This document shows positions 1 to 9,350 of a stretch of 64,000 bases of DNA, in pieces. The DNA is from Phaeobacter sp. J2-8. Its GTDB lineage: Bacteria > Pseudomonadota > Alphaproteobacteria > Rhodobacterales > Rhodobacteraceae. The stretch is from contig NZ_JALIEC010000001.1 of assembly GCF_022867865.1 (NCBI RefSeq), forward strand, positions 726,501-790,500. Reading direction: 5' to 3'. The notes under the pieces were generated by a model. The model did no database searches, had not been told where the DNA came from, and saw nothing but the letters and a program-made list of their open reading frames with translations. A program made the position numbers and the translations under genes. Position 1 is the first letter of the stretch. Each line of letters starts with the position of its first letter.

Positions 1-762
1 CAATTCGACCGCGGGACACATCAGCGCCGCTGCGACGGCCTCGCTCACCACCAGAACAAATCCCGCACCGTCGGCGGCCACCGCCATATTTGCGGCTGTG
101 ATACTGCCATGTACCACCGGCGCGCGGGCGCATAATCGCCCGGTCAAGGCGCGGGTAAAGCTGTCCTGCGTCAGCCCGGCCAAGGGCACAATCTCCGCCT
201 GATGAAATTCCGGTGGGCAGGCGCGTGCCTTGGCATGGCTCTCGACGGCCCAGGCATCCTGCGCCGCGCGGCTGATGTTCAACTGTTTTGCCAAATCCTC
301 TGCCGCCGTCGCCATATCCGGGTCGCGCTCGGGCCAGGGGGTAAAGGCCGCTTGATCATAGGGTTCCGGCGCGCGTCCATCGGCAAAACTGCGGAGCCGC
401 AGCGGGCGGCGGGAATAGCTCTCGACCCCGCAGGCCAGCACGATGTCATGTTGCCCGGACCGCACCATTATATGGGCCAGCAAAACCGCATCAAGACCAC
501 CGACGCATTGGCGATCAATGCTCAGTCCCGCCACATGTTCCGGCAACCCAGCCGCCAGGGCGACAACCCGCGCAGGATTGCCGCCGCCCCCCAGCGCATT
601 GGAGACTATGATTTCTTCCACCCGATCCGGGCCAATCCCGGCATCTGCCAGCACCTGCGCAATCACCGGCGTCGCAAGCTCATGCAGCGCCAGAGCATGC
701 AGCGCGCCGCCCCGGGGCGCGATCGGGCTGCGCCGTGCCGCGATCATATAGCTGCGCCGCAT
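1..762 (-). CDS. Thiolase family protein (acetyl-CoA acetyltransferase-like), C-terminus cut by window edge
   Basis: The reading frame is open from an ATG at 762 down to base 1, giving 254 residues; the rest lies outside the window. The N-terminus (MRRSYMIAARRSPIAPRGG) is typical of thiolases. QCVGGLDAVLLA, near residue 85, matches the thiolase block that holds the acyl-accepting cysteine. ITAANMAVAADGAG, near residue 230, matches the conserved TAGNxSxxxDGA segment. Thiolases condense or cleave beta-ketoacyl-CoA thioesters in the cytoplasm. The start codon shares its A with the stop codon of the upstream acyl-CoA ligase gene (TGATG), so the two are probably translationally coupled. The substrate cannot be told from the sequence; the ligase neighbour suggests a dedicated acyl-CoA pathway. 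Family call is firm, specific function is not. Confidence 0.85.
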   Translation of the reverse strand, partial: MRRSYMIAARRSPIAPRGGALHALALHELATPVIAQVLADAGIGPDRVEEIIVSNALGGGGNPARVVALAAGLPEHVAGLSIDRQCVGGLDAVLLAHIMVRSGQHDIVLACGVESYSRRPLRLRSFADGRAPEPYDQAAFTPWPERDPDMATAAEDLAKQLNISRAAQDAWAVESHAKARACPPEFHQAEIVPLAGLTQDSFTRALTGRLCARAPVVHGSITAANMAVAADGAGFVLVVSEAVAAALMCPAVEL

Positions 763-1910
763 CAATTGCCCCCGACCATTGCGGCCAGGCGCGGCAAATC
801 GGGTTTCCCTGCCGAAAGCAACGGCATGGCATCAAGCAGGACAAAACGCTGCGGCACTGCAGCAGGCCCAAATGCCGCACGGCAGGCCCGTCGCAAGGCC
901 GCCTCGTCAAATCGCCCGGTCAGAAAGCAGATGAGTTTATGGCCACGCAGCGCGTCGGGGATTGCCAGCACCGCACAGCCGGTCACGCCCGGTTGGGTCA
1001 GCACAAGCTGCTCAATCTCTTCGGGAAATACATTGTGATCTGCCACCGTGACCATCCGCCGTTTGCGGCCCCGCAGGAAAAGATAGCCCGCCGCGTCCAG
1101 ATAGCCCATTTCACCAATGCCAAGGTATCCGTCCTGCCAATGGGTGTCCTGGGTTTCGCCGACCTCGTAGCCATCAAACACATAGGGGCTGTGGACCAGA
1201 ATTTCCGCAGTTTCATGCGGCGCAGCGACGCGCAGCGCAACACCGGGATAGGCGCGGCCAACCGAACCCGCAGGGGTTTTGCCATCGCTCATGGTGATGA
1301 AACTTGTTTCACTGGCCCCGAAAAATTCACGCACCTCCGCATGGGGCAGCAGATCGCAGAGATCGGCCCGCAGGGCAGGGTCCAGTTTGCCGCCACCACA
1401 AAACAGGCGGCGCACCTTCGGCAACACGGCCTGTGTCCCGTCTTTGCTCAACCGGGTGAGCAATCGCAGCTGAGTGGGCGTCGCATAGATCACGCTGATG
1501 GCCAGCTCTGCCAGTGTTTCGGTCTGGCGTCGCGGTGACATGCCGGCAAGCACAGCAATATCCGCCCCTATGTGCAGCGCCTCAAGCACCGCAAACAGGC
1601 TGAGGGAATGGCCCGGATGCCCCAATGTCGCGTAACGGTCTGCCGGACCCAGATCAAAAGTCCTGGCATTGATGTCGAAAGAGGCGATCCAGCTGGCCGG
1701 TCGTCGGCGGATCACCTTTGGCTGACCGCTGGAACCCGAAGTCTCGCAATACAGAACCGGCGTTGCATCGGCCCGTGTGGTGATTGCCGCGCCGGATTGC
1801 GACGCCCAAAGCGATTGCCCCCGGCGCAGCCCATCGACCAATACCGTCAGCCCCGGTGCTTCGGGGGTCAGAATTTCACTTCGGGGTGCGATTTCAAAAG
1901 TGGCATGCAT
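762..1910 (-). CDS. AMP-forming acyl-CoA synthetase, N-terminally short
   Basis: A 382-aa member of the ANL (AMP-binding) superfamily, expected to activate a carboxylic acid to acyl-AMP and then acyl-CoA. The P-loop CETSGSSGQPK is at residues 55-65 and the A5-type motif FFGASETSF at 196-204. GEMGYLD near 266-272 replaces the usual TGD motif, RGRKRRM lies near 280, and the catalytic lysine context GKPDLP is near 369. Family members are usually 500 residues or more; here only about 50 residues precede the P-loop, so most of the N-terminal subdomain is missing. Whether that is natural shortening or an upstream misread is open; no in-frame extension was found. It lies 58 bp downstream of tamB on the same strand and overlaps the thiolase start by one base. 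Substrate unknown. Confidence 0.85.
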   Translation of the reverse strand: MHATFEIAPRSEILTPEAPGLTVLVDGLRRGQSLWASQSGAAITTRADATPVLYCETSGSSGQPKVIRRRPASWIASFDINARTFDLGPADRYATLGHPGHSLSLFAVLEALHIGADIAVLAGMSPRRQTETLAELAISVIYATPTQLRLLTRLSKDGTQAVLPKVRRLFCGGGKLDPALRADLCDLLPHAEVREFFGASETSFITMSDGKTPAGSVGRAYPGVALRVAAPHETAEILVHSPYVFDGYEVGETQDTHWQDGYLGIGEMGYLDAAGYLFLRGRKRRMVTVADHNVFPEEIEQLVLTQPGVTGCAVLAIPDALRGHKLICFLTGRFDEAALRRACRAAFGPAAVPQRFVLLDAMPLLSAGKPDLPRLAAMVGGN

Positions 1911-1968
1911 GGCACCGATCTATGCCACAGGTTTGTCGCCGCTGCGATGGGCTTGCGGCGACACCCGT

Positions 1969-4900
1969 CTAATAATCCCGTTCGAAAAACACCCCGACGC
2001 CAGTGTCCCCATCGCTGCCGACCCGGCCGCGCACGGTGACGCTTGGGGTCAGATCGAGGTTCAGGTTGATCTGGCTGGAGCCATCGCTCGACACTGTTAC
2101 ATCGGTATAGATGTTGTCAGAGAGGTATTTGCCGACACTTGCCTGTGCATTGCCTTCGGAATCGGTGCTGATGTCCAGCTCGTCCACCCCCAGACCTTCG
2201 CGCAGCTGTTGACCGATACCAAGCCCGCCCTGACCGGACAGGGTGCGGATCGCCGCCGCCAATTGCACTGCCTGCAAGGCCGAGATCGACGTGACATCAC
2301 GGCCAAACAGGAACAGCGAAAGCGCCTCGTCCTGGGGCAGTTCCGGCACCGATGTGACGGTCAGTTCCGGCGCCGAGGCCAAGCCCGCCAAGGCCAATGT
2401 GACGGCGAAATCATCGACCTCGGTGGTGGCCTCAAAGGCGATCACCGGATCGAAGCTGCCGCGCAACTGGACATCCCCCTGTGTCAGGGTCAAGCGCCTG
2501 CCCAACAGGTCCAGCCGCCCCCGGATCAGGCTGAACGACCCGACAGGCACCACATTGTTGGTGGTCCCGGTCAGTCGCAATTCACCGCCCAGTTCCGCGT
2601 CGAGCCCACGGCCCCGCACGAACAACCGGTTGGGCGCGCGCACGATGACATCCAGCGGGTAGTCTGGTGCGGCGCTGGCGGTGTCCTCGTCAGATTGATC
2701 CAACCCGGCAAACCGCAACGTGCGCTGCACATCGGCAGAGGGGTTGATATGTTGCAAACCGTCCAGCGCCGAATAGGACGGGCCAAGATCGGGAATGCGC
2801 AATTCCGCAGTGGCGATATTGATCCCACCGCCAATCCGCGCGCCGCCCAGCAGCGGGCCGGACATGGTCATCCGCCCGTCCAACTGGGCCTCGTAAAGCG
2901 CAGCACTGCGCAGAACGACGTTGCGCAATTGCGCCTCCAGATCGGCATTATATGGCGGGGTCAGCGCAACCGGCCCGGCAACGCGCAATTGTCCACCGCT
3001 GGAGATCTGACTGTTCAATGCCACCTGTGCCGCTGCGCCGTTCAGGTCAATTTGCCCGTTGATGGCGTCGATCGACATGCCCTGCGCCAGAAGCGCGACC
3101 TGGGCATCCGCCAGGCTAAGGCGGCCAGAGACCGAGCTGAGCTGTGGTGGGCCATTGACCGCCAGATTGAACCGCACCAGCCCGCTGAGCGCCTGACCGT
3201 TCAGCCGCCGGTTGGCCAGCGCCAGCGGCACCAGCCCGTTGGCCGACAGATCAAGCCGGGAAACATCCGCCGCGACCCGGCCCTGGGTTGACACTTCGAT
3301 ACCACCGGGACCATTGCCCGAGGCGTCGATCCGCCAGCTTTCGCCTTGCTGTGTGGCGGTGCCGGAAAAACTCGCAGGCCCCGGCAAATCGGGCACAAGC
3401 GGGCCAAGGTTGGGGATGGTGATGCGGAACCGGGCATCACCGTTGCCCGCGCCAAAGGCGCCGGACACGTCGGCATCCACCCCCGGTGCATCGACCGTTG
3501 CCTGACGAATGGTGATCCGGCCATTGCTGGCACGCGCGACGGACAGGTCGATTTGCGACGTGCCGCGCAACAATGGTTCTATTGTCGGCACGCCAAAGCC
3601 GGGGTTGCTTACACTGCCATCGGCCACAAGATCGAAACTGCCGGCCAGAATATCGGCTGTGCCGGTGGCTGTCAGATTTGCGGCCCCCGACAGCGGGCGA
3701 CCGGCCAGCGAGGAAAACGCGCCAAGCCGGGCAACCCGCGCTTGCAGCCGTCCATCCGCCAGAAGTTTGGATTTGCCATCGCCGGTGAATGTTCCGCTGA
3801 AATTTGCACCTGTGTCGCCGGGCAGGGTGGCATCGGCCTCCAGCGTCCAGACCTCGCCGGTGCGTATCGCGGTGCCGGTCAGGCTGGCCGCGCCGGGCAG
3901 ATCGGGCAGGGCGCGTGCCAGATTGGCAATCCGCGTTGTCAGCTCCAGCTTGCCACTGTTCGGCCCGAAGGCACCACTGGCCCGCGCGGTCACTTCGCGC
4001 CCGTCGATGACTGCGGTCTTGAGGACAACCTCACCCGCGGCATCGCGCGTTGCGGCGATATCGAATGTGGTGGTGCCGGGCAAAAGCGCCTCGGCAACGG
4101 GCACATCAAATCGCGGGTTGGTTGTGCTGCCGTTTGCACGCAGATCGAATGTCGCGTTGACCAGATCACCGCGCCCCTCAGCCACAAGCGACACCGCACC
4201 GCCAAGGGGGCGACCCGCAATGGCGGAAAATGTTGCAAGCTGCGTGACATTGGCGCTGAGCCGTCCGGCGATCTCCAGCTTGTCACGCCCATCGCCGGTC
4301 ACCGTGCCGCGATATTGCGCACCAGTGCCCCCGGGAAGGGCGGCATCGGCGGTCAGGTTCCAGACATCATTGGCCTGTTCTGCCGTGGCCGTCACTTCGG
4401 CGGCACCTTGCAGGTCTGGCAGGACCAGGGCGATTTCCGCCACGCGCGCGGTCAGGTCCAGCTTGCTTGCGCCGGTGCGCAGCAGCGCGGTTGCATCAAT
4501 GCGCGCATGATCGGTGCGGATCACCACCGGATCGACGCGCAGCCCGGTTTCATCCCGGCCCAGTCCCAATGATACCTTGCCCGTACCGGCAAGCAGCGGA
4601 TCAAGCTGGGCGATGCCGGTTGTCAGCGTTTCGGTCGTGCCGTCGAATTGCAACGCCATCACCCCGGTGAGCGGCGCCACACGCCCCGTCACACCAAGAT
4701 CCGCAGCCCCGTCGAGTTCAATACCCGCCAGATCGGCAAAACGTGCCAGATCTTGTGCGTTCAGCTGAACATCCGGCACCAATGTCAGATCATCTTCGCC
4801 TTCCAGCCCGCTCACCACCAAGGTGCCGGTCAGGCCGTAATCCTCGCCTGTGAGGTTCAGTTCGCTCAGCCGCAGCGGCGCACCCCGGCTCCAGCCAAAG

Positions 4901-6213
4901 TGCAGGACACCACGCAACCGGTCCCCGATGGCACGCGCCAGCGCCGCGTCGGCCGGGGCCAATCCGCTGGCATCCATTTGCAACGTGCCGGACAGGCTCT
5001 CGCTGTCGCGCGACAGAACGCCAGAGCCATCAAAGCCCAGCGTTTCAATCTGTATGGTGTCGCGGGCAAGACCCTGCGCCCGACCGGCCAGCGACCATGT
5101 GTCCCCGGCAGCGGCATCAAACGCCCCGGTTAGCGTGACGCCCGTGACCGAAGTCGCTGCACCGGCCATTGGCAGCAGGATGGTTTCACCTTCGGGCGGC
5201 GCGATTTCCCCATCCAGCGCCAGCTTGCGCGGCCAGCCATCTGCACCGATCTCTGCCGCGCCGGTCAGGGTCAGGGCCGCCGCCTCGACGCGCAATTGAT
5301 CCAACGTCAATGTGCCGTCGGCCATTCGTGCGCCTTTGGCCTGCAACCCCACCTGATTGCCAAGGAATTCGGCAAATTCCGGCACAAACACCGGCGCAAT
5401 GTCACCGCCCAGATCGAGGGCGAAAACCGTGTCGCCCTCTGGGTCGGACAACAGGGTCACTTCGCCGCTCAGACGGCGCTGGCCATCGGTGTCCAGGCTC
5501 AGCTCGGCGGTGAAATCATTGATGGGGTCGGCCCCCTGAACCTTCATCTCGACCGAGGGCAGGCCGGGCAGGTTCAACAGATTGGCGGCCAGACCATCCG
5601 CCGGTTCGGTCAAATCAACCGCCATCTCCAATGCGCGGGTGGCGTTGTCGTAAGCGCCGACAATGGTAAAGCGCCCCTCCTGGTCCAGCCGGTTGATGGC
5701 CAGATCCGCCGATCCGGCCCCATTTGCCAGCGTCGCCTTGCCGGAAAACGCAATTTCGGCGGCTTCGCCGAACACCGCCGCGCCAATGACAGCGCGGCCT
5801 ATGGTCATTTTCTTGATGTCGACCGATACAGGAAGCTCTGGCAGGGAAAAGGTGCCGCGCGCCTCGGCGGTGGGCAGTTCACTTTCTGCGGGCAGCGGGC
5901 GGCGTGGCAATTCGATGCGGTCAATCGCGATTTCGTCGATCAGAACCTGTTTGCTCAAAAGCGCCGAACGGTTCCAGGTCAGGGACACGCCGGTGGCGGA
6001 GAACCAGACCCCGTTCGCATCGGTGACAGAGATTTCGTCGATGGTCGCGCGGGAACTGAGCGCGCCGGCAAATCCCTTGATCCGGACATCACGCCCGGGT
6101 GCCGACAACGCATCTTCAAGTATGCCCTGAATGAAGCCGCGATCAGATTGGTCGTCTTGCGCCTGAGCGGCCAGTGGCATCAGAAACAGCAGACAAAGTG
6201 CCAGAATACGCAT
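1969..6213 (-). CDS. tamB: Translocation and assembly module protein TamB
   Basis: A 1414-aa protein beginning with a hydrophobic signal/anchor (MRILALCLLFLMPLAAQAQ). It is followed by a very long stretch of repetitive beta-strand sequence; three similar segments near the middle carry DLPGAA(S/E) and LSARV-like blocks. It ends with the DUF490/TamB C-terminal domain (SVGKYLSDNIYTDVTV and GVFFERDY at the very C-terminus). TamB spans the periplasm and, with the Omp85 protein TamA, helps place proteins and possibly lipids into the outer membrane. Its ATG shares the A of the upstream tamA stop (TAATG), the usual tamAB arrangement. Length agrees with the family (about 1200-1500 aa). Long open frames on the opposite strand here are GC-rich shadows. 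Confidence 0.95.
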   Translation of the reverse strand: MRILALCLLFLMPLAAQAQDDQSDRGFIQGILEDALSAPGRDVRIKGFAGALSSRATIDEISVTDANGVWFSATGVSLTWNRSALLSKQVLIDEIAIDRIELPRRPLPAESELPTAEARGTFSLPELPVSVDIKKMTIGRAVIGAAVFGEAAEIAFSGKATLANGAGSADLAINRLDQEGRFTIVGAYDNATRALEMAVDLTEPADGLAANLLNLPGLPSVEMKVQGADPINDFTAELSLDTDGQRRLSGEVTLLSDPEGDTVFALDLGGDIAPVFVPEFAEFLGNQVGLQAKGARMADGTLTLDQLRVEAAALTLTGAAEIGADGWPRKLALDGEIAPPEGETILLPMAGAATSVTGVTLTGAFDAAAGDTWSLAGRAQGLARDTIQIETLGFDGSGVLSRDSESLSGTLQMDASGLAPADAALARAIGDRLRGVLHFGWSRGAPLRLSELNLTGEDYGLTGTLVVSGLEGEDDLTLVPDVQLNAQDLARFADLAGIELDGAADLGVTGRVAPLTGVMALQFDGTTETLTTGIAQLDPLLAGTGKVSLGLGRDETGLRVDPVVIRTDHARIDATALLRTGASKLDLTARVAEIALVLPDLQGAAEVTATAEQANDVWNLTADAALPGGTGAQYRGTVTGDGRDKLEIAGRLSANVTQLATFSAIAGRPLGGAVSLVAEGRGDLVNATFDLRANGSTTNPRFDVPVAEALLPGTTTFDIAATRDAAGEVVLKTAVIDGREVTARASGAFGPNSGKLELTTRIANLARALPDLPGAASLTGTAIRTGEVWTLEADATLPGDTGANFSGTFTGDGKSKLLADGRLQARVARLGAFSSLAGRPLSGAANLTATGTADILAGSFDLVADGSVSNPGFGVPTIEPLLRGTSQIDLSVARASNGRITIRQATVDAPGVDADVSGAFGAGNGDARFRITIPNLGPLVPDLPGPASFSGTATQQGESWRIDASGNGPGGIEVSTQGRVAADVSRLDLSANGLVPLALANRRLNGQALSGLVRFNLAVNGPPQLSSVSGRLSLADAQVALLAQGMSIDAINGQIDLNGAAAQVALNSQISSGGQLRVAGPVALTPPYNADLEAQLRNVVLRSAALYEAQLDGRMTMSGPLLGGARIGGGINIATAELRIPDLGPSYSALDGLQHINPSADVQRTLRFAGLDQSDEDTASAAPDYPLDVIVRAPNRLFVRGRGLDAELGGELRLTGTTNNVVPVGSFSLIRGRLDLLGRRLTLTQGDVQLRGSFDPVIAFEATTEVDDFAVTLALAGLASAPELTVTSVPELPQDEALSLFLFGRDVTSISALQAVQLAAAIRTLSGQGGLGIGQQLREGLGVDELDISTDSEGNAQASVGKYLSDNIYTDVTVSSDGSSQINLNLDLTPSVTVRGRVGSDGDTGVGVFFERDY

Positions 6214-8047
6214 TAAAAAGCCTGCCCTATCCCAATATAGACCTGCACACCGTCGCCGGTTTCGCCAGCCACCGGCGCGGCCACATCCAGCCGGATCGGT
6301 CCGACGGGGGTGTTGTAACGCAGCCCAAGACCGGCTCCGGCGTGCGAATTGCCGGCGTCAAAACCATCATGTCCGATGAAACCGGCATCGGCAAAAGCCA
6401 CAAGGCCAATGGTGTCGGTCACGGAAAACCGCATTTCCGCCGACAGCGAAGCAAAGGCCCGTCCGCCCAGCGACACGCCGTCATAATCAGCATCCAGCGA
6501 TTGATAGGGTTGGCCACGGACCGTTCCGCCGCCGCCGGAATAAAACAACATGCCGGGCGGGGCATCGACGGCGTCGGGCCCGACCAAAGCGCCCAATTGC
6601 AGACGGGCGGCGGCGACCGCGCGGTTTTCCGCGCCAAGGCCAACAAAGCCGCGACCATCAAACGTCATATGCGCGCCGGTATCACCGGCCAGCGTTTCCA
6701 CAAACGGCGTCACCTCGCCCCGCAGGTAATATCCGCTGGTGGTGTTCAATGTGTTGTCGCGCCGGTCATAGGTCAGCGCGCCGGGCAGCGAGACCAACAG
6801 CAATTCGCGGATGGTTTCCGGGTTGGCAAAGCGGTCGGTGACCTCGGAATAGCCGAGGCCAATGCCCAATTCGCCGGTCAGGAAATCGTTGAATTCCTGG
6901 GACACGCCAAATGCCAGCTCGGATTTCTTTTCCAGATAATCCGGCTCGTCCAGCAGCGCCAAACCGGCCTCGGCGTAAAACAGGGTATCTGGGCCATAAA
7001 CTGCCGGTTTTTCCAAGCGGAAAGACAGTTCATAATCAATGCCTTCTTCAATACCTTCGGTCTGCAAACCCAGTTGGCTGATTTCGCCTTCGATGCGGAA
7101 CCGTTCCGCGCCGCCAAACAGATTGCGATGCAGCCAGAACCCCGAAAGCGTCAGCCCGCCAAAGGTGGAATATTCGATGCCACCACCAATCCGGCGCGGT
7201 TTGCGATCGACGACCGTGATTTCCATGTCAAGTTGGCCATCGGCACCGGGGGTTTCGGCCTCTTCGACCTGCACCGATTGAAATGTGCCGGTCCGGCGCA
7301 ATCGGCTGGCGGCCTTGTCCACGGCTTTGGGGGTAAATACCTCGCCTTTGGGCAGGCCGGGGCAATCTGGCGCACACGGGCGTCGCGCACGGTGGATGTG
7401 CCATCGACAGAGGTGTCGCCAAACCGCAGCCTTGGGCCGGGTGCAATGCGAACATCGACATCCAGCCGCGCGCTGGCGTGGCGAGCTTCGATCGACTGGC
7501 CGGTGATTTCGGCTTTGGCATGGCCTGCTTCGCGCCAATCCCGGACCGCGCCCTGGGCCGCGTCGCGCACCACCGTCGCCAGGGCCGGTTCGTCGCGGGC
7601 AAATCCCGGCACCGGCGGATCTTCGCCCGCCAGCGGCGCGATTTGGACCTGACCAAGCCGGAAGGCACGTCCGGGTTGCACTGTGATCACCACATTTCCA
7701 ACCGCGGCGGGCAAGCGAAAGGGATCAATGGTGGCGGCTTCGCGCCCGTCGATCTGAATGTTCACCACGGCGGAATAATAGCCCTGGGCGTAAAGCGCCT
7801 CGACCAGTTTGGCATAATCGGCCTGCGCCGCAGCCACGACATCACGCGGCAGGGTTTCGGGCGATTTTTCCAAGGTTGTCAGTACCGAAGCACTGTTCAG
7901 GCTTTTGGTCAGATCGGCATTGTCACTGCCGACCAATTGCAGATCAACCTGATCCAACGCCAACGACATTCCCGGCACCAGCACCGCCAGCGCGCCCAAA
8001 ACCCAGCTTTTGCCAAATCTACGCATTACCATGTTCAACACTTTCAT
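6213..8047 (-). CDS. tamA: Outer-membrane assembly factor TamA (Omp85 family), frame interrupted once
   Basis: Two overlapping frames together give a complete TamA of about 610 aa. The first (8047 to about 7360) has a signal peptide (VLGALAVLVPGMSLA) and POTRA-like repeats ending in ...DARVRQIA. The second resumes at GLPKGEVFTPKAVDKAASRLRRTGTFQSV and runs to the C-terminus through the 16-strand Omp85 barrel (GLGLRYNTPVGPIRLD), ending VYIGIGQAF. The frame change lies in the GGCCGGGGC run at 7355-7363. One missing base, or two extra, restores IAPGLPKGE or IAGLPKGE, the second being the family pattern. Because tamB follows directly and both halves are well conserved, I read this as a sequence error rather than true inactivation. 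GGAG sits just before the chosen ATG. TamA is an outer-membrane partner of TamB. Confidence 0.85.
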
Positions 8048-8368
8048 TTGCTCCAGCCTATGACAGAGACGGGCGCGCTTCTATGGGCAATCGACGGTTA
8101 CCCACGGGGAAATGATCGACGACGACACCCGTATCTTGCCGCGCATGGCGATCTGGGCAATTCCGGGGTCTGCGTCATGTTTTTGCAGCCATGTACCTGG
8201 CGCAAACTGTGGGCATTGCAATGGCCAATCTGTTGCGGCATTGGCGCCGCAACGGGCGCGCGCTGGCGTCATTTGATATTTCCCATCCGTTTGGCCGGAC
8301 ATTTGCCAATACTGTTACATGACATTGTTAACAGAGCCGCGAATGCACTTCGAGCTAGGGAATCACTC
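8048..8368. other. Intergenic region between divergent tamA and ABC importer genes
   Basis: These 321 bp hold no gene I can support. A 43-codon plus-strand frame from 8191 (MYLAQTVGIAMANLLRHWRR...) looks somewhat protein-like but has no ribosome site and no recognisable family. The region must contain divergent promoters for tamA and the substrate-binding protein gene; I see no convincing -35/-10 pair or Fur-box palindrome. Confidence 0.4.
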
Positions 8369-9346
8369 ATGCGTTTTGCTCTTTCGGCGCTGACCGCCGC
8401 ACTTCTTTCCACATCCGCAATGGCGGCCGATATTTCCGGCAAACTGGTTCTGTATACCTCGCAGCCGAATGCCGATGCCCAGCAAACCGTTGATGCCTTC
8501 CAGGCGAAATATCCCGACGTCGACGTCGAATGGGTGCGTGACGGCACGACCAAGATCATGGCCAAGCTGCGCGCCGAATTCGAAGCAGGCGCGCCGCAGC
8601 CCGACCTGCTTTTGATTGCGGATATGGTCACAATGGAGGGGCTGGAGGCCGAAGGCCGTTTGATGCCCTACACAGACGCCGACATCAGCGCCTATGACCC
8701 GGCTTTGATGGATGATGGCGGTCACTATTTCTCGACCAAGCTGATCACCACCGGCATCGTCTACAACACCGGCGCCGACATGGTGCCGACCTCTTATGCT
8801 GATCTTTTGCAGGAACAGGCCAAGGACAAGCTGGCCATGCCATCGCCGCTGACCTCGGGTGCGGCGACCATCCACATGGCTGCGATCACCGCGCATCCCG
8901 ATCTGGGCTGGGATTTCTACGAAGGTCTGGCCGCACAGGGCGCCAACCCGCAGGGCGGCAATGGCGGCACCTACAAGGCCGTCGCCGGCGGTGAAAAGCT
9001 CTATGGTTTCGTGGTTGATTTCCTGCCGATCCGCAACAAGCTGGAAGGTGCGCCAGTGGAATTCGTCTTCCCAAGCGAAGGCGTTTCGGCGGTGACCGAA
9101 CCGGTGGCCATCCTGTCGACCGCGAAAAACCCCGACGCAGCCAAGGCATTCGTTGATTTCCTGATTTCACAAGAAGGCCAGCAACTGGCCGCTGACATGG
9201 GGTATCTTCCGGCCCATCCGGCGATCACCCCGCCCGAAGGTTTCCCCGCTCTGCCAGACATCAAACTGCTGGATTTCGATCCGGCCAAGGCACTGGCCGA
9301 TGATCAGGAAAACAAGATGAAATTCACCGAGATTTTCGGCGGCTGA
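8369..9346 (+). CDS. Iron(III)-type ABC transporter substrate-binding protein (FbpA/AfuA-like)
   Basis: A 325-aa extracytoplasmic solute-binding protein. It starts with a Sec signal peptide (MRFALSALTAALLSTSAMAA) followed by the mature start DISGKLVLYTSQPNADAQ. The phrase LVLYTSQP and the later GTYKAVAGGEKLYGFV and VFPSEGVSAVTEPVAI segments fit the FbpA/2-aminoethylphosphonate/iron solute-binding family. The protein is expected to capture ferric iron, possibly as a complex, in the periplasm and pass it to the downstream permease, whose TTG start lies four bases after this stop. The start at 8369 was chosen because it begins the signal peptide; upstream in-frame sequence is antisense to tamA. 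The ligand is inferred from the family; spermidine- or phosphonate-type ligands are alternatives. Confidence 0.85.
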   Translation: MRFALSALTAALLSTSAMAADISGKLVLYTSQPNADAQQTVDAFQAKYPDVDVEWVRDGTTKIMAKLRAEFEAGAPQPDLLLIADMVTMEGLEAEGRLMPYTDADISAYDPALMDDGGHYFSTKLITTGIVYNTGADMVPTSYADLLQEQAKDKLAMPSPLTSGAATIHMAAITAHPDLGWDFYEGLAAQGANPQGGNGGTYKAVAGGEKLYGFVVDFLPIRNKLEGAPVEFVFPSEGVSAVTEPVAILSTAKNPDAAKAFVDFLISQEGQQLAADMGYLPAHPAITPPEGFPALPDIKLLDFDPAKALADDQENKMKFTEIFGG

Positions 9347-9350
9347 CAAT

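Noticed and set aside
2243-6216. Long open frames on the plus strand opposite tamB
   Set aside because: They are GC-rich shadows of tamB: no ribosome sites, Arg/Pro/Gly-heavy, and no family motifs, while the minus strand encodes a clear TamB.
8191-8322. 43-codon plus-strand frame upstream of the iron-binding protein gene
   Set aside because: No ribosome site and no recognised family; the sequence between the divergent genes is better explained as promoter region.
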